Below are positions 5,691 through 12,354 of a stretch of 32,320 nucleotides of DNA, piece by piece; within the stretch, counting starts at the first letter, position 1; the number at the start of each line of letters is the position of its first letter. This stretch comes from a virus. Below the pieces are notes generated by a model. That model searched no databases, had not been told where the DNA came from, and saw only the letters and a list, made by a program, of their open reading frames with translations. The translations under genes were made by a program, and so were the position numbers. The stretch covers positions 1-32,320 of the IMG/VR virus record IMGVR_UViG_3300049216_000116. One strand, 5' to 3'.

Positions 5691-5842
5691 CAGAGCCAAT
5701 GACTACTGAACCACAAGACCCGCCGTTCGACGGGAATCCGTGCCCGTGCTGCCCGATCCATGCTTATAACGAATGGCAATGCCTTCTACGCTCCGCTCCG
5801 AGTGACCCATCAGCTTTGAACCGGGAAGGTGAGCCTACGTGA
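5687..5842 (+). CDS. Small Cys-rich protein (51 aa)
   Basis: ATG at 5687 overlaps the preceding stop (ATGA); an in-frame ATG at 5699 gives MTTEPQDPPF and is an alternative. A cluster CPCCPIHAYNEWQC provides four cysteines and a histidine in fourteen residues, enough for one metal site. The rest is short and polar (SAPSDPSALNREGEPT). No family is recognised. The stop overlaps the GTG of the following gene. Confidence 0.55.
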   Translation: MTEPMTTEPQDPPFDGNPCPCCPIHAYNEWQCLLRSAPSDPSALNREGEPT

Positions 5843-6141
5843 CCGACAAAGACAATGAACTGGTCCGACGGCTGCGAGGCGAATGGATCGACGGCTCCGA
5901 TTGGCGCGCTTTTCAACCCAGTACTTTTCCTCTGGGAGCACAAGCCGCCGACGAGATCGAGCGGCTGCTCGCCGATAACGAGCGGCTGCGGGATGCGCTG
6001 GCAATCATAGATAGCGGTGCAAGGCGGTATTGGCGCGAGGGCGAGGATGCGTATCAGTTCGCCATTATCGCCCGCGCCGCACTGGAGGGCGATCGCATTG
6101 CGAAGCTGGTCGAATTCCTCAACCCCAACAAGGACCCCTGA
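5839..6141 (+). CDS. Small helical phage protein (100 aa)
   Basis: GTG at 5839 overlapping the preceding stop, with GGGAAGGTGAG upstream. It opens with TDKDNELVRRLRGEW, followed by a Trp/Phe segment and the heptad-like helix AADEIERLLADNERLRDAL, a pattern I recognise from many small uncharacterised phage proteins. The C-terminal part is helical (FAIIARAALEGDRIAKLVEF). A dimeric coiled coil is likely. No catalytic or ligand motif. It ends one base before the next gene's leader, with its TGA at 6139-6141. Confidence 0.7.
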   Translation: MTDKDNELVRRLRGEWIDGSDWRAFQPSTFPLGAQAADEIERLLADNERLRDALAIIDSGARRYWREGEDAYQFAIIARAALEGDRIAKLVEFLNPNKDP

Positions 6142-6142
6142 C

Positions 6143-6892
6143 ATGCCCGCATTTCACAATGACGCCGCCATCAAAAATACCTACGTCGCCCGCATCCAGT
6201 CACACGCCGACGCGGACGAGATCATCCACGGAAAATACTGGGAGAATGGCAAGGGCTGCGCGATCGGCTGCCTGATTCACGGGTCCGACCACGCCAAGCT
6301 AGCGGACGTGCTCGGCGTGCCGCTCGCAATTTGCCGATTGGTCGATCAGCTGTTCGAGGGGCTGCCCAACGAGAAGAGCAAGCGATTCGCAGTCGAATGG
6401 CTCAGCGTAATTCCCGTGGGCGTGGATTTGTCGAGGGTGCAGTGGAAATTCCTGCACTGGCTGCTGACGGAAGAACTGGCCGGGCGGGAGCACCCGCTCA
6501 TGCGCGATGTCGTGCGGCAATGCGCGGACGTGCTGGTGCCGCTGACGAAGGGGGAGCTTGTAGATATCCAAGCGGCGGCGAGCGCGGCGAGGAGCGCGGC
6601 GTGGAGCGCGGCGAGCGCGAGGAGCGCGGCGTGGAGCGCGGCGAGCGCGAGGAGCGCGGCGGCGAGCGCGGCGGAGAGCGCGGCGGCGAGCGCGGCGGCG
6701 AGCGCGGCGGAGAGCGCGGCGTGGAGCGCGAGGAGCGCGGCGTGGAGCGCGGCGAGGAGCGCGGCGAGGAGCGCGGCGTGGAGCGCGGCGAGCGCGGCGA
6801 GCGCGGAGAGCGCGGAGAGCGCGGAGAGCGCGGCGAGCGCTATCTACACCCGCATGGCCGACCAGCTTGTCAAACTACTGGCGGCGGCCTGA
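6143..6892 (+). CDS. Second phage protein with Ser-Ala-x repeat domain
   Basis: 249 residues, ATG at 6143. Residues 1-140 form a folded-looking domain with KYWENGKGCAIGCLIHGSDH (about 31-50), LFEGLPNEKSKRFAVEWL and VQWKFLHWLL, a set I recall from uncharacterised phage proteins; it is unlike the N-domain of the gene at 4471. Residues about 144-233 consist of Ser-Ala-x repeats with the same restricted codons as that gene. A short leucine-containing helix (MADQLVKLLAAA) ends it. The shared repeat with a different head domain suggests domain exchange. It ends three bases before the stop of a converging minus-strand gene. Confidence 0.75.
   Translation: MPAFHNDAAIKNTYVARIQSHADADEIIHGKYWENGKGCAIGCLIHGSDHAKLADVLGVPLAICRLVDQLFEGLPNEKSKRFAVEWLSVIPVGVDLSRVQWKFLHWLLTEELAGREHPLMRDVVRQCADVLVPLTKGELVDIQAAASAARSAAWSAASARSAAWSAASARSAAASAAESAAASAAASAAESAAWSARSAAWSAARSAARSAAWSAASAASAESAESAESAASAIYTRMADQLVKLLAAA
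6572..6840 (+). repeat. Ser-Ala-x coding repeat tract, copy 2
   Basis: About 270 bases of AGCGCG-based units, with the same five-codon vocabulary as 4879-5141 and again nearly without T except in TGG. It is open in all forward frames. The long blocks of shared sequence make it a substrate for homologous recombination with copy 1, which would delete or invert nothing essential except the genes between 5142 and 6571. Confidence 0.9.
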
Positions 6893-6895
6893 CCC

Positions 6896-7135
6896 CTAAT
6901 CCCCCCAATTCCCCCGGTGCGCGCGATTCGCGGCGGGCGAACCCCTGGGACGGTAGTCGTTGGGTTGGATCGAGAGCTTGTGGAGCCACTTGTAGAAATG
7001 CGAGCGGTTCATCTGCGCCACGAGCCGCGCCTGGTTGACGCTGCCGTTTGTGAATTCGAGCATTCGGATGAAATACCCGCGCCGAAACTCTCGCATCGCC
7101 TCGCGAAACGGCAACAAGCGCGGAGCGGCGTCCAC
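6896..7135 (-). CDS. Fis-type helix-turn-helix protein (79 aa)
   Basis: GTG start at 7135, six bases after the stop of the lipoprotein gene; an in-frame ATG at 7096 is an alternative. Residues about 10-55 (FREAMREFRRGYFIRMLEFT then NGSVNQARLVAQMNRSHFYK) match the C-terminal DNA-binding domain of NtrC-type activators and Fis: a helix ending in a Gly/Asn turn, a helix ARLVAQMN, and a recognition helix RSHFYKWLHKL. The AAA+ and receiver domains of NtrC are absent, so this is a free-standing HTH. The tail is basic and disordered. It probably regulates phage or host promoters. Confidence 0.75.
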   Translation of the reverse strand: MDAAPRLLPFREAMREFRRGYFIRMLEFTNGSVNQARLVAQMNRSHFYKWLHKLSIQPNDYRPRGSPAANRAHRGNWGD

Positions 7136-7141
7136 GGCGGT

Positions 7142-7561
7142 TCAACTCGACGGCAGGATGAGGTTGGCCTGCACGTACACGCTCTGTTCCGTGAGATCCG
7201 GCATCGAGAAATCGACCTCGAACTGGTAGGTGCCGGGCGGCAATTTTTTGATGACCGTGAACGCGGGCGTGCCGTTCGCTCCGTTATTGCCATTGGTCAG
7301 CGGGTAGTTCTGCTGGAACGACAAATCGAAGCTGACGAGGAGCCCGACGCCCTGGAGCGCGGCCGGGCCGATCACGCCGAGGATGAGTTCGCCGGTTTGC
7401 CCGGCCGGCACCGTGAACGAGAAGGCCGAGCGCAGGCCGGTCGGCACGCGCAGTGTCTGGTTGAATACCCCGTAGGTGCCGGGGGCGAGGGATTGGGCGG
7501 GGGTGACGCGCGGGCACGAAGCGAGGAGGAGCAGGGCGAAGGCGGCGCAGCGTTTAAGCAC
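7142..7561 (-). CDS. Secreted lipoprotein of unknown function
   Basis: 139 residues; GTG start at 7561 with GGGAG upstream. The N-terminus is a signal peptide (LKRCAAFALLLLAS) followed by a Cys in a lipobox-like LASC, so lipid anchoring is likely; cleavage after PAQ is the alternative. The mature part is beta-rich with Gly/Pro turns (GTYGVFNQTLRV; VPAGQTGELILGVIG; GTYQFEVDFSMPD), like a small jelly-roll or Ig-like domain. It has no catalytic motif. An envelope lipoprotein between regulators in a minus-strand phage cassette fits a lysogenic-conversion or superinfection-exclusion role, but this is inference. Confidence 0.7.
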   Translation of the reverse strand: MLKRCAAFALLLLASCPRVTPAQSLAPGTYGVFNQTLRVPTGLRSAFSFTVPAGQTGELILGVIGPAALQGVGLLVSFDLSFQQNYPLTNGNNGANGTPAFTVIKKLPPGTYQFEVDFSMPDLTEQSVYVQANLILPSS

Positions 7562-7598
7562 GGGACACTCCCATTCCAGAGCGCCCGTGCGGGGGAGT

Positions 7599-7811
7599 CT
7601 AGCAGGCGGCGCGCGCCCGTTTGTGACGCCAGCGTTTCGCCCAGGTGCGAACGCGCTCGAGGCGTTCCTCGGGGATGACGGTGAGCTCGGCCGTCCACCG
7701 GCGGGCGGTCTGGGTGCGCCGGCCGGTGAGCGCGGCGACCTTGGCGCACGTGATCCCGGTTTCCTGCATGATCGCCCGCAGCTCGACGGTGCGCGGGTCC
7801 GAGACGCTCAT
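7599..7811 (-). CDS. Small helix-turn-helix protein (70 aa)
   Basis: ATG at 7811 overlaps the stop of the nuclease-like gene. Residues about 8-46 read TVELRAIMQETGITCAKVAA then LTGRRTQTARRWTAE, a tri-helical HTH with a turn at TGR and a basic recognition helix. A basic tail (AKRWRHKRARAA) follows. This resembles small phage HTH proteins rather than full XRE repressors. Its position between a nuclease-like protein and a lipoprotein suggests control of this minus-strand cassette or of the divergent recombination operon. Confidence 0.7.
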   Translation of the reverse strand: MSVSDPRTVELRAIMQETGITCAKVAALTGRRTQTARRWTAELTVIPEERLERVRTWAKRWRHKRARAAC

Positions 7812-8110
7812 CCTTTCGGCCTCGTGGGGTCATTGAGATCGCGGAACACATCCTCCCGCGTGCGCCATACCGACACCGGGACGTTCCGCAGGTAGCACTG
7901 CGCGAGTATCTCGGTTTGCGGAGGCGTGTACTCGTTTTTCCAGCCTTCCTTGTTCGCGCGCTTGATTTCGACGAGCCGCCACGCGCCGCGCCAGCCGCAC
8001 CAGTAGTCGAACGGCCCGTAGCGCAGGAGCAAAGCGCCCAAGCGCCGGGCGAGGCGCGCGAGTTCCGGGTCGTTTTCGTCGCGCCGCGACGCGTACTTCG
8101 GCATGCCCAC
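7808..8110 (-). CDS. PD-(D/E)XK / VRR-NUC-like nuclease
   Basis: 100 residues. AGGAG six bases before GTG 8110 selects that start over ATG 8104. RRDENDPELARLARRLGALL is followed by FDYWCGWRGAWRLVEIKR: an Asp, a Gly-rich turn and Glu-Ile-Lys, which correspond to the Asp and ExK of the small phage VRR-NUC/PD-(D/E)XK proteins whose core reads PDLLVG...EVK. The following YTPPQTEILAQC matches the conserved Thr-Pro-x-Gln helix, and VSVWRTREDVF matches the final strand and helix. Endonuclease or Holliday-junction-resolvase-like activity is likely, and it suits the neighbouring recombination operon. In this member the Pro of the PD motif is Phe. Confidence 0.7.
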   Translation of the reverse strand: MGMPKYASRRDENDPELARLARRLGALLLRYGPFDYWCGWRGAWRLVEIKRANKEGWKNEYTPPQTEILAQCYLRNVPVSVWRTREDVFRDLNDPTRPKG

Positions 8111-8125
8111 GGCAGACTCCTAGAC

Positions 8126-8140
8126 GTTGAAATAATCAAC
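8126..8140. promoter_or_regulatory. Palindrome GTTGA-AATAA-TCAAC
   Basis: Inverted repeat 16 bases upstream of the minus-strand start at 8110, in the only AT-rich spot of the divergent intergenic region. It overlaps where a -10/ribosome leader for the minus cassette should lie, so it is a good candidate operator for one of the two HTH proteins. Confidence 0.45.
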
Positions 8141-8175
8141 CGATACACTGGCTCGTCGGAATCATCCGGCGCGCG

Positions 8176-8215
8176 CCCTGCGGTCTCGTTGGCTGTCTCC
8201 GGCGAGGCCGCAGGG
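8176..8215. promoter_or_regulatory. 13-bp hairpin in the divergent control region
   Basis: CCCTGCGGTCTCG at 8176-8188 pairs with CGAGGCCGCAGGG at 8203-8215 (one G-U pair when read as plus-strand RNA), around a 14-base loop. It lies between the divergent starts at 8110 and 8241. No U tract follows on either strand; it may be an operator or a leader hairpin. Confidence 0.5.
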
Positions 8216-8240
8216 TAGCGCATTTCACGGGGCGCATTCC

Positions 8241-9197
8241 ATGGGCAAGCTGATCCTTCCGAAGTCGGTCGACGACTGGCGCGCGCTGCGTCACCGCTAT
8301 GTCTCAAGCACCGAATCCGCGGCGCTCTTTGGGTATTCCGCGTACTCCACCCCGTTCCAGCTCGCGGTCGAGAAGCAGGCCCCCGAGCCGCCCGCGTGGG
8401 CGGGCAACGAGCGCGCGACCTGGGGGCTGCGGCTGCAGGAGGCGATCGCCAAGGGCATCTCAGCCGACTACGGCGTGAAAGTACGGCGGGTCAACAGCTT
8501 CGCCGCCGTGGACGAGGTACGCATGGGGGCGAGTTTCGATTACGAGGTGGTCGGCCACCGCGACGACTCCGAGGCGCCGGCCGGGCCGCTGCTGCGCGAC
8601 ATGTATTCGGACCTGGGCGCCGGGATTCTCGAAATCAAGACCGTTGACCGGCTCATTTACCGTGACCAGTGGCGCCACGAGGAGGGCGACGAGGCGCCGG
8701 TGCACATCGAGCTCCAGGTGCAGCAGCAGCTCGACTGCATCGACCGCCCGTGGAGCGCGATCGGCGTGCTGATTGGCGGCAACGAGATCAAAGTCATGAT
8801 CCGCGAGGTAGACCGCGAGGTGTGCTACGCGATTCGCGCCAAGGTCGCCGAATTCTGGGCCACCCTCGAGCGCGGCGAGATGCCGCCGGTCACCTTGCCG
8901 CAGGACGTCGACCTGATCCGGCGCCTGTATCTCAACAGCGACCCCGCGGGCGTGTTTCAGTCCGAGGACCCCGAGGTGGTCAAGCTCTGCCAGGCGTATG
9001 TCGACGCCAAGGCGCAGCGCGACTACCACGAGGACCTTCGCAAGACCTACGGTGCGCGGCTCCTCACCGTGCTCGGCGACGCCGCGAAAGGGGCGGTGCC
9101 CGGGTTCACCATCCAGGCGAACACGGTCAAGGAGACGCTGGTGCCGGCGACCGTGCGCAAGCCGTACCGCAACCTCATCGTTCGGGAGAAGAAATGA
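8241..9197 (+). CDS. YqaJ-type recombination exonuclease
   Basis: 318 residues, about the usual size for the YqaJ/lambda-exo-like family. YVSSTESAALFGYSAYSTPF (about 20-39) is the N-terminal Gly/Ser-Ser-Glu motif; LQEAIAKG holds the next conserved Glu; ASFDYEV (Asp about 100) and ILEIKTVD (Glu131-x-Lys133) give the PD-(D/E)XK catalytic residues; HIELQVQQQLDC carries the conserved Gln. The enzyme degrades one strand of double-stranded DNA ends to expose ssDNA for annealing. It overlaps the RecT gene by ATGA, the standard two-gene arrangement. ATG 8241 has only a weak Shine-Dalgarno. Confidence 0.9.
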   Translation: MGKLILPKSVDDWRALRHRYVSSTESAALFGYSAYSTPFQLAVEKQAPEPPAWAGNERATWGLRLQEAIAKGISADYGVKVRRVNSFAAVDEVRMGASFDYEVVGHRDDSEAPAGPLLRDMYSDLGAGILEIKTVDRLIYRDQWRHEEGDEAPVHIELQVQQQLDCIDRPWSAIGVLIGGNEIKVMIREVDREVCYAIRAKVAEFWATLERGEMPPVTLPQDVDLIRRLYLNSDPAGVFQSEDPEVVKLCQAYVDAKAQRDYHEDLRKTYGARLLTVLGDAAKGAVPGFTIQANTVKETLVPATVRKPYRNLIVREKK

Positions 9198-10117
9198 ACA
9201 CGGCCGTGAAACCGACGGAACTGCAAATCGTCAAGGACACCGTGCAAGCGCCCGCGTTTCAGGAGTCGGTGCGCCGGCTGCTGCCGAAGCCGGCGCTGAT
9301 TGCCCGTTTCAACGACGTGGTGCTGACCGCGATCGAGAGCGACCCCGGTCTCCTGAAAGCCGATCGCAACAGCCTGTTCCGGGCCTGCCTGCAGGCGGCG
9401 AAGCGCGGGTTGCTGCCGGACAAGCAGGAAGGCGCGTTCGTGACGTTCCGCTTCAACCGCGCGAGCCGGGGGCAACCGGACGACTGGGTGAACCTGGTGC
9501 AGTTCCTGCCGATGGTGCAGGGCATCATCAAGGAAATGGGCGCGGCCGGGTTTCCCGCGTATGTCAATTCGGTCTACGAGCACGACACGGTCGAACTCTG
9601 GAGCGACGACACGGGGCAACACGTCCGGCACACCTCGGCGATCTTCAAGGGCCGGGGCCAGCTGCTCGGCGTTTACGCGGTGGCGTCGTCCGGCGGGCGC
9701 ACCTGGGTCGAGGCGATGAACCTCGAGGACGTGGACCGGATCGCCGCGAAGTCGAAGCAGAAGGACAAGGACGGCAATCTCACCGGGCCGTGGAAAAGCG
9801 ACTGGGACCGGATGGCGCAGAAGTCGGTGCTGCATCGCCTGCGGCGGCGCTTGCCGATCGCTCAGCCCGATCCCGGCGACGACCCCGACACCGCGGCGCT
9901 CGAGGGCGTCGACCCGACCACGGGCGAGCTGCTCGCGGCGCCACCGGCCGCCGAGCCTGCGGCGCTTGAGCACGACACCACCCCCTCGATGTTCGAGACC
10001 GGGCCTAAAGCGCCGCAGGAGGCCCAGCAAGCCCTTTCGCCGCGGGCCGGGGCTCGGCCGCGGGGGTTGCAGAAAGTGCTTGAGCAGGCCGCTCCGGAGC
10101 CGCCGGACGGTGCCTGA
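9194..10117 (+). CDS. recT: RecT-family ssDNA-annealing protein
   Basis: 307 residues. The core (about 20-235) has the RecT pattern: LTAIESDPGLL..RNSLFRACLQAAKRGLLPD near the N-terminus, then VNLVQFLPMVQGIIKEM, YAVASSGGRTWVEAMNLEDV, WKSDWDRMAQKSVLHRLRR. It binds ssDNA and pairs complementary strands with the partner exonuclease encoded just upstream. Residues after about 240 form an acidic, Pro/Ala-rich tail that is longer than the core needs and probably disordered; such tails often bind SSB or other partners. Overlaps the J-domain gene by 8 bases. Confidence 0.9.
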   Translation: MNTAVKPTELQIVKDTVQAPAFQESVRRLLPKPALIARFNDVVLTAIESDPGLLKADRNSLFRACLQAAKRGLLPDKQEGAFVTFRFNRASRGQPDDWVNLVQFLPMVQGIIKEMGAAGFPAYVNSVYEHDTVELWSDDTGQHVRHTSAIFKGRGQLLGVYAVASSGGRTWVEAMNLEDVDRIAAKSKQKDKDGNLTGPWKSDWDRMAQKSVLHRLRRRLPIAQPDPGDDPDTAALEGVDPTTGELLAAPPAAEPAALEHDTTPSMFETGPKAPQEAQQALSPRAGARPRGLQKVLEQAAPEPPDGA

Positions 10118-10733
10118 GCAGGACCCGTGGGACGTGCTCGGGGTGCCGAAGGGGGCGGACGCCGCGACGCTCAAGCGCGCCAAGCGGGCGAGACAGCGGG
10201 CGCTGCACCCGGATCGGGTGGGGGGCGACGGCGCCGCGATGGCGGCCGTCAACCAGGCCTACGACATCCTGACCGACCCGGCGCGGCTCCTGCGCTACGA
10301 GCGCGAGGGCCACGACGTTCCGCATGTGCCGCCGGCCGAGCAGGCCGCCCGTCAGGTCATTCTGGTTGCGGTGCAGCAGATTCTGTCGCGTCCGGAGCTC
10401 CCGCGCGGCGGGATTCTGCGCGAGGTGCACACGGCGCTTGTGCGCGAGCGCGGGGTGGTCGCCCAGGCGGCGCCGGCCATTCAGGGGATGCTCGCCGCGG
10501 CGCGTCGGGCGCAGAAGCGGCTCAAGTTCAAGGGCGAATCGCCTGAGAAGGATTTCCTCGCCGGGCTCTTTGACGAGCGCATTCAGGGCCTTGAGCGTCT
10601 GCTCGAGCAGCAGGGCGTCGACTTGGTGAAGCTCAACCGGGCGCTCGAGCTCCTGCGCGATTACGAGGAAACGACGGACCCGGCGGACGGCGCCGACGCA
10701 ATTCAATGGAAATTCCTGGAGGTTCCCCGATGA
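10110..10733 (+). CDS. J-domain (DnaJ-like) protein
   Basis: 207 residues from GTG 10110, overlapping the RecT end. Residues 5-65 form a J-domain: DPWDVLGVPKGADAATLKRA, a basic helix II, LHPDRVGGD with the essential His-Pro-Asp at about 33-35, and VNQAYDILTDPARLLRYE. J-domains stimulate the ATPase of DnaK. The remaining 140 residues are helical and lack the Gly/Phe and zinc domains of DnaJ, so the target-binding part is phage specific. Its place directly after RecT suggests recruitment of host DnaK for replication or recombination complexes, as known for phages that use DnaJ/DnaK; here that is inference. Confidence 0.85.
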   Translation: MPEQDPWDVLGVPKGADAATLKRAKRARQRALHPDRVGGDGAAMAAVNQAYDILTDPARLLRYEREGHDVPHVPPAEQAARQVILVAVQQILSRPELPRGGILREVHTALVRERGVVAQAAPAIQGMLAAARRAQKRLKFKGESPEKDFLAGLFDERIQGLERLLEQQGVDLVKLNRALELLRDYEETTDPADGADAIQWKFLEVPR

Positions 10734-11086
10734 GCGAATCCGTGCCGCCGAATGAACCCGTGTTGCTCGCCTCCGAAGCGCTTGCGAAGAAGTGCGCCGG
10801 CGAGGCGCTTGATTCTGCGGTGCAGGCGCAAGTCGAATGCCTGCGCGTCGCGGGCGGGCAGGTGGACGCCGGAAACCTCGTGGTGCGGCTCATGGTGCAG
10901 GAGATTCACCTGAACGCGCTGCAGGACCTGATGCTCTTGCCGGCGCCCGAAGGGGAGACCCGAAGCCTTGCCGAGCGGTTTTTCGCCGACATCGAGAAGA
11001 AGTCGCACCAGTTCGAAGGTCAGATGCGGCGGGCGCTGCTCGCGAGCGGGGCGACGGTGCGGGACATTATTCGCAAGCCGAGTTAG
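10730..11086 (+). CDS. Small helical protein ending the recombination operon
   Basis: 118 residues; ATG 10730 overlaps the J-domain stop (ATGA). An in-frame ATG 24 bases upstream is possible, but the overlap favours 10730. The sequence is helical throughout: EALAKKCAGEALDSAVQAQV, VVRLMVQEIHLNALQDLMLL, LAERFFADIEKKSHQFEGQM, with two cysteines and no catalytic motif. Its stop overlaps that of the converging minus-strand gene by four bases. Function unknown; it may bind the recombination proteins, given the tight coupling. Confidence 0.65.
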   Translation: MSESVPPNEPVLLASEALAKKCAGEALDSAVQAQVECLRVAGGQVDAGNLVVRLMVQEIHLNALQDLMLLPAPEGETRSLAERFFADIEKKSHQFEGQMRRALLASGATVRDIIRKPS

Positions 11087-12354
11087 TTGCTACGCAGGGC
11101 CAGCGTGCCCGCTTTAATCAGCGTAGGGCCGAGCAGCTTGTTGGAATTGAGCGGCACGCGCGTTGACTTGTACGGGCGATAAAGCGGATCGCCGAGTACC
11201 GTCAGGTGCCCTGAGTAGACGGCTTGCACCGCGCCGTCGAGCGGAGACGCTTGGGCGACCAAGTGCATCACGCTGCCCATCGCGCAAGTCTGGCTGAGCA
11301 GTGCTTGGGCCATCTGCAGGGGATCGTAGAGCCCGTTGGCGTTCGGTTCGTTCATCGTCGAAAAACACGCGGAAGCGCCGTTGTATAGCATGTCGTAGGC
11401 CCAATTGTAGTTATAACTCGTCCACACGTACCCCCAAGCGCCGGGAGACACGCTGTAGTTAAGCGAATAAGGTTCGAGTCCAGGGCCGTAGCTGTAGCTG
11501 TTGAAATCGTTGTCGCCGAGACAGAAGGCAAAAGCCGGTACGAGGGTCGTTACGGTCTGGGTAGGGACTCCAGGAGTAAAGCTTGACGGGATGAATCCGT
11601 TGGTGCCGCTGTAAGCGACGTTCGCGGCGGTTCCGGTGACCCCGCCGAGGTCGACCGTATTGATGTTCTGCCCGGACCAGTAGCTCAAAATCGAGGCATT
11701 GTAGGCGGCGGTAATGTGGCCAGCGTACTGTTCGACCGACGTGCCCCAGTGATTGAGCGTGGCATTGTTCGCCGCTTCGGCCACCACCGCGTTGGTCACG
11801 CATTGATAGACCATGCTCGAGACGCTAACGGCGGCACCGCCCACCGGGTAAGTCGTGGCTTGGGTCGCCCCCGATAGACCCTTGGGTATTAGCTCCGCGC
11901 TGGCACCCGGGCAGCCCAAGCGTCCATTGGGAATCGGGAGCGTGGCTTGAGAGAGGTCAATCCCGATGTATCCGGGAAGTGTCGTCCCTTGGCCGGTTGA
12001 GTCCGCAAACAGCTGCACTGGGGTGAACGTGCTGCACACGACGGCATCTATGGTCGGCTGCGCGGCGTACAGGGCGGTCAGCGCGGCGTGGGGCGACTGG
12101 CCGGTGTAGGTCGAGGTGACATTGGTCCCGCCGTAGTACGCGGCGCCACAGGGCCATACGACAGGTCCGGTGGCGGCGTAATACGAAAAGTTTGTCTCTC
12201 CGTAACCTTGATAGGTCGTGCCAAAGGCAAACCCGATCAGGTTGTAGTTCGTATTGCCGAAGCGTTTTTGCCAGTACCACTGGGCGTCGGTGAGCGATTG
12301 AGCGACCGACGAGTTATAGACGATCAACGGATTGACCGGGATCGTGAAGCTCAT
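11083..12354 (-). CDS. TIGR03790-like (caspase/gingipain-fold type) protein in the tail module
   Basis: 423 residues from ATG 12354, which overlaps the fibre stop; a GTG at 12372 is less likely. The N-terminal LIVYNSSVAQSLTDAQWYWQ (about 10-29) and NYNLIGF resemble the opening of TIGR03790 proteins. The C-terminal third follows their pattern: VSPGAWGYVWTSY, then YNGASACFSTMNEP (about 324-337), an ALLSQTCAMGSVMHL helix, and HLTVLGDPLYRPY (about 383-395). This ending is shared with gingipain-like peptidase relatives. I do not identify the catalytic His-Cys pair; several Cys and His are available. As last gene of the late block, immediately after a fibre, it could be a virion-associated or secreted factor. 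GC is lower than in the head genes, a sign of transfer. Confidence 0.5.
   Translation of the reverse strand: MSFTIPVNPLIVYNSSVAQSLTDAQWYWQKRFGNTNYNLIGFAFGTTYQGYGETNFSYYAATGPVVWPCGAAYYGGTNVTSTYTGQSPHAALTALYAAQPTIDAVVCSTFTPVQLFADSTGQGTTLPGYIGIDLSQATLPIPNGRLGCPGASAELIPKGLSGATQATTYPVGGAAVSVSSMVYQCVTNAVVAEAANNATLNHWGTSVEQYAGHITAAYNASILSYWSGQNINTVDLGGVTGTAANVAYSGTNGFIPSSFTPGVPTQTVTTLVPAFAFCLGDNDFNSYSYGPGLEPYSLNYSVSPGAWGYVWTSYNYNWAYDMLYNGASACFSTMNEPNANGLYDPLQMAQALLSQTCAMGSVMHLVAQASPLDGAVQAVYSGHLTVLGDPLYRPYKSTRVPLNSNKLLGPTLIKAGTLALRSN

Noticed and set aside
4879-6840. CRISPR array suggested by short repeated units
   Set aside because: Units are 6-12 bases, continuous and in-frame coding, without unique spacers of constant length.
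8669-9193. N-terminal extension of RecT through the exonuclease gene
   Set aside because: The frame upstream of ATG 9194 is the out-of-frame shadow of the exonuclease; the ATGA overlap gives the real start.
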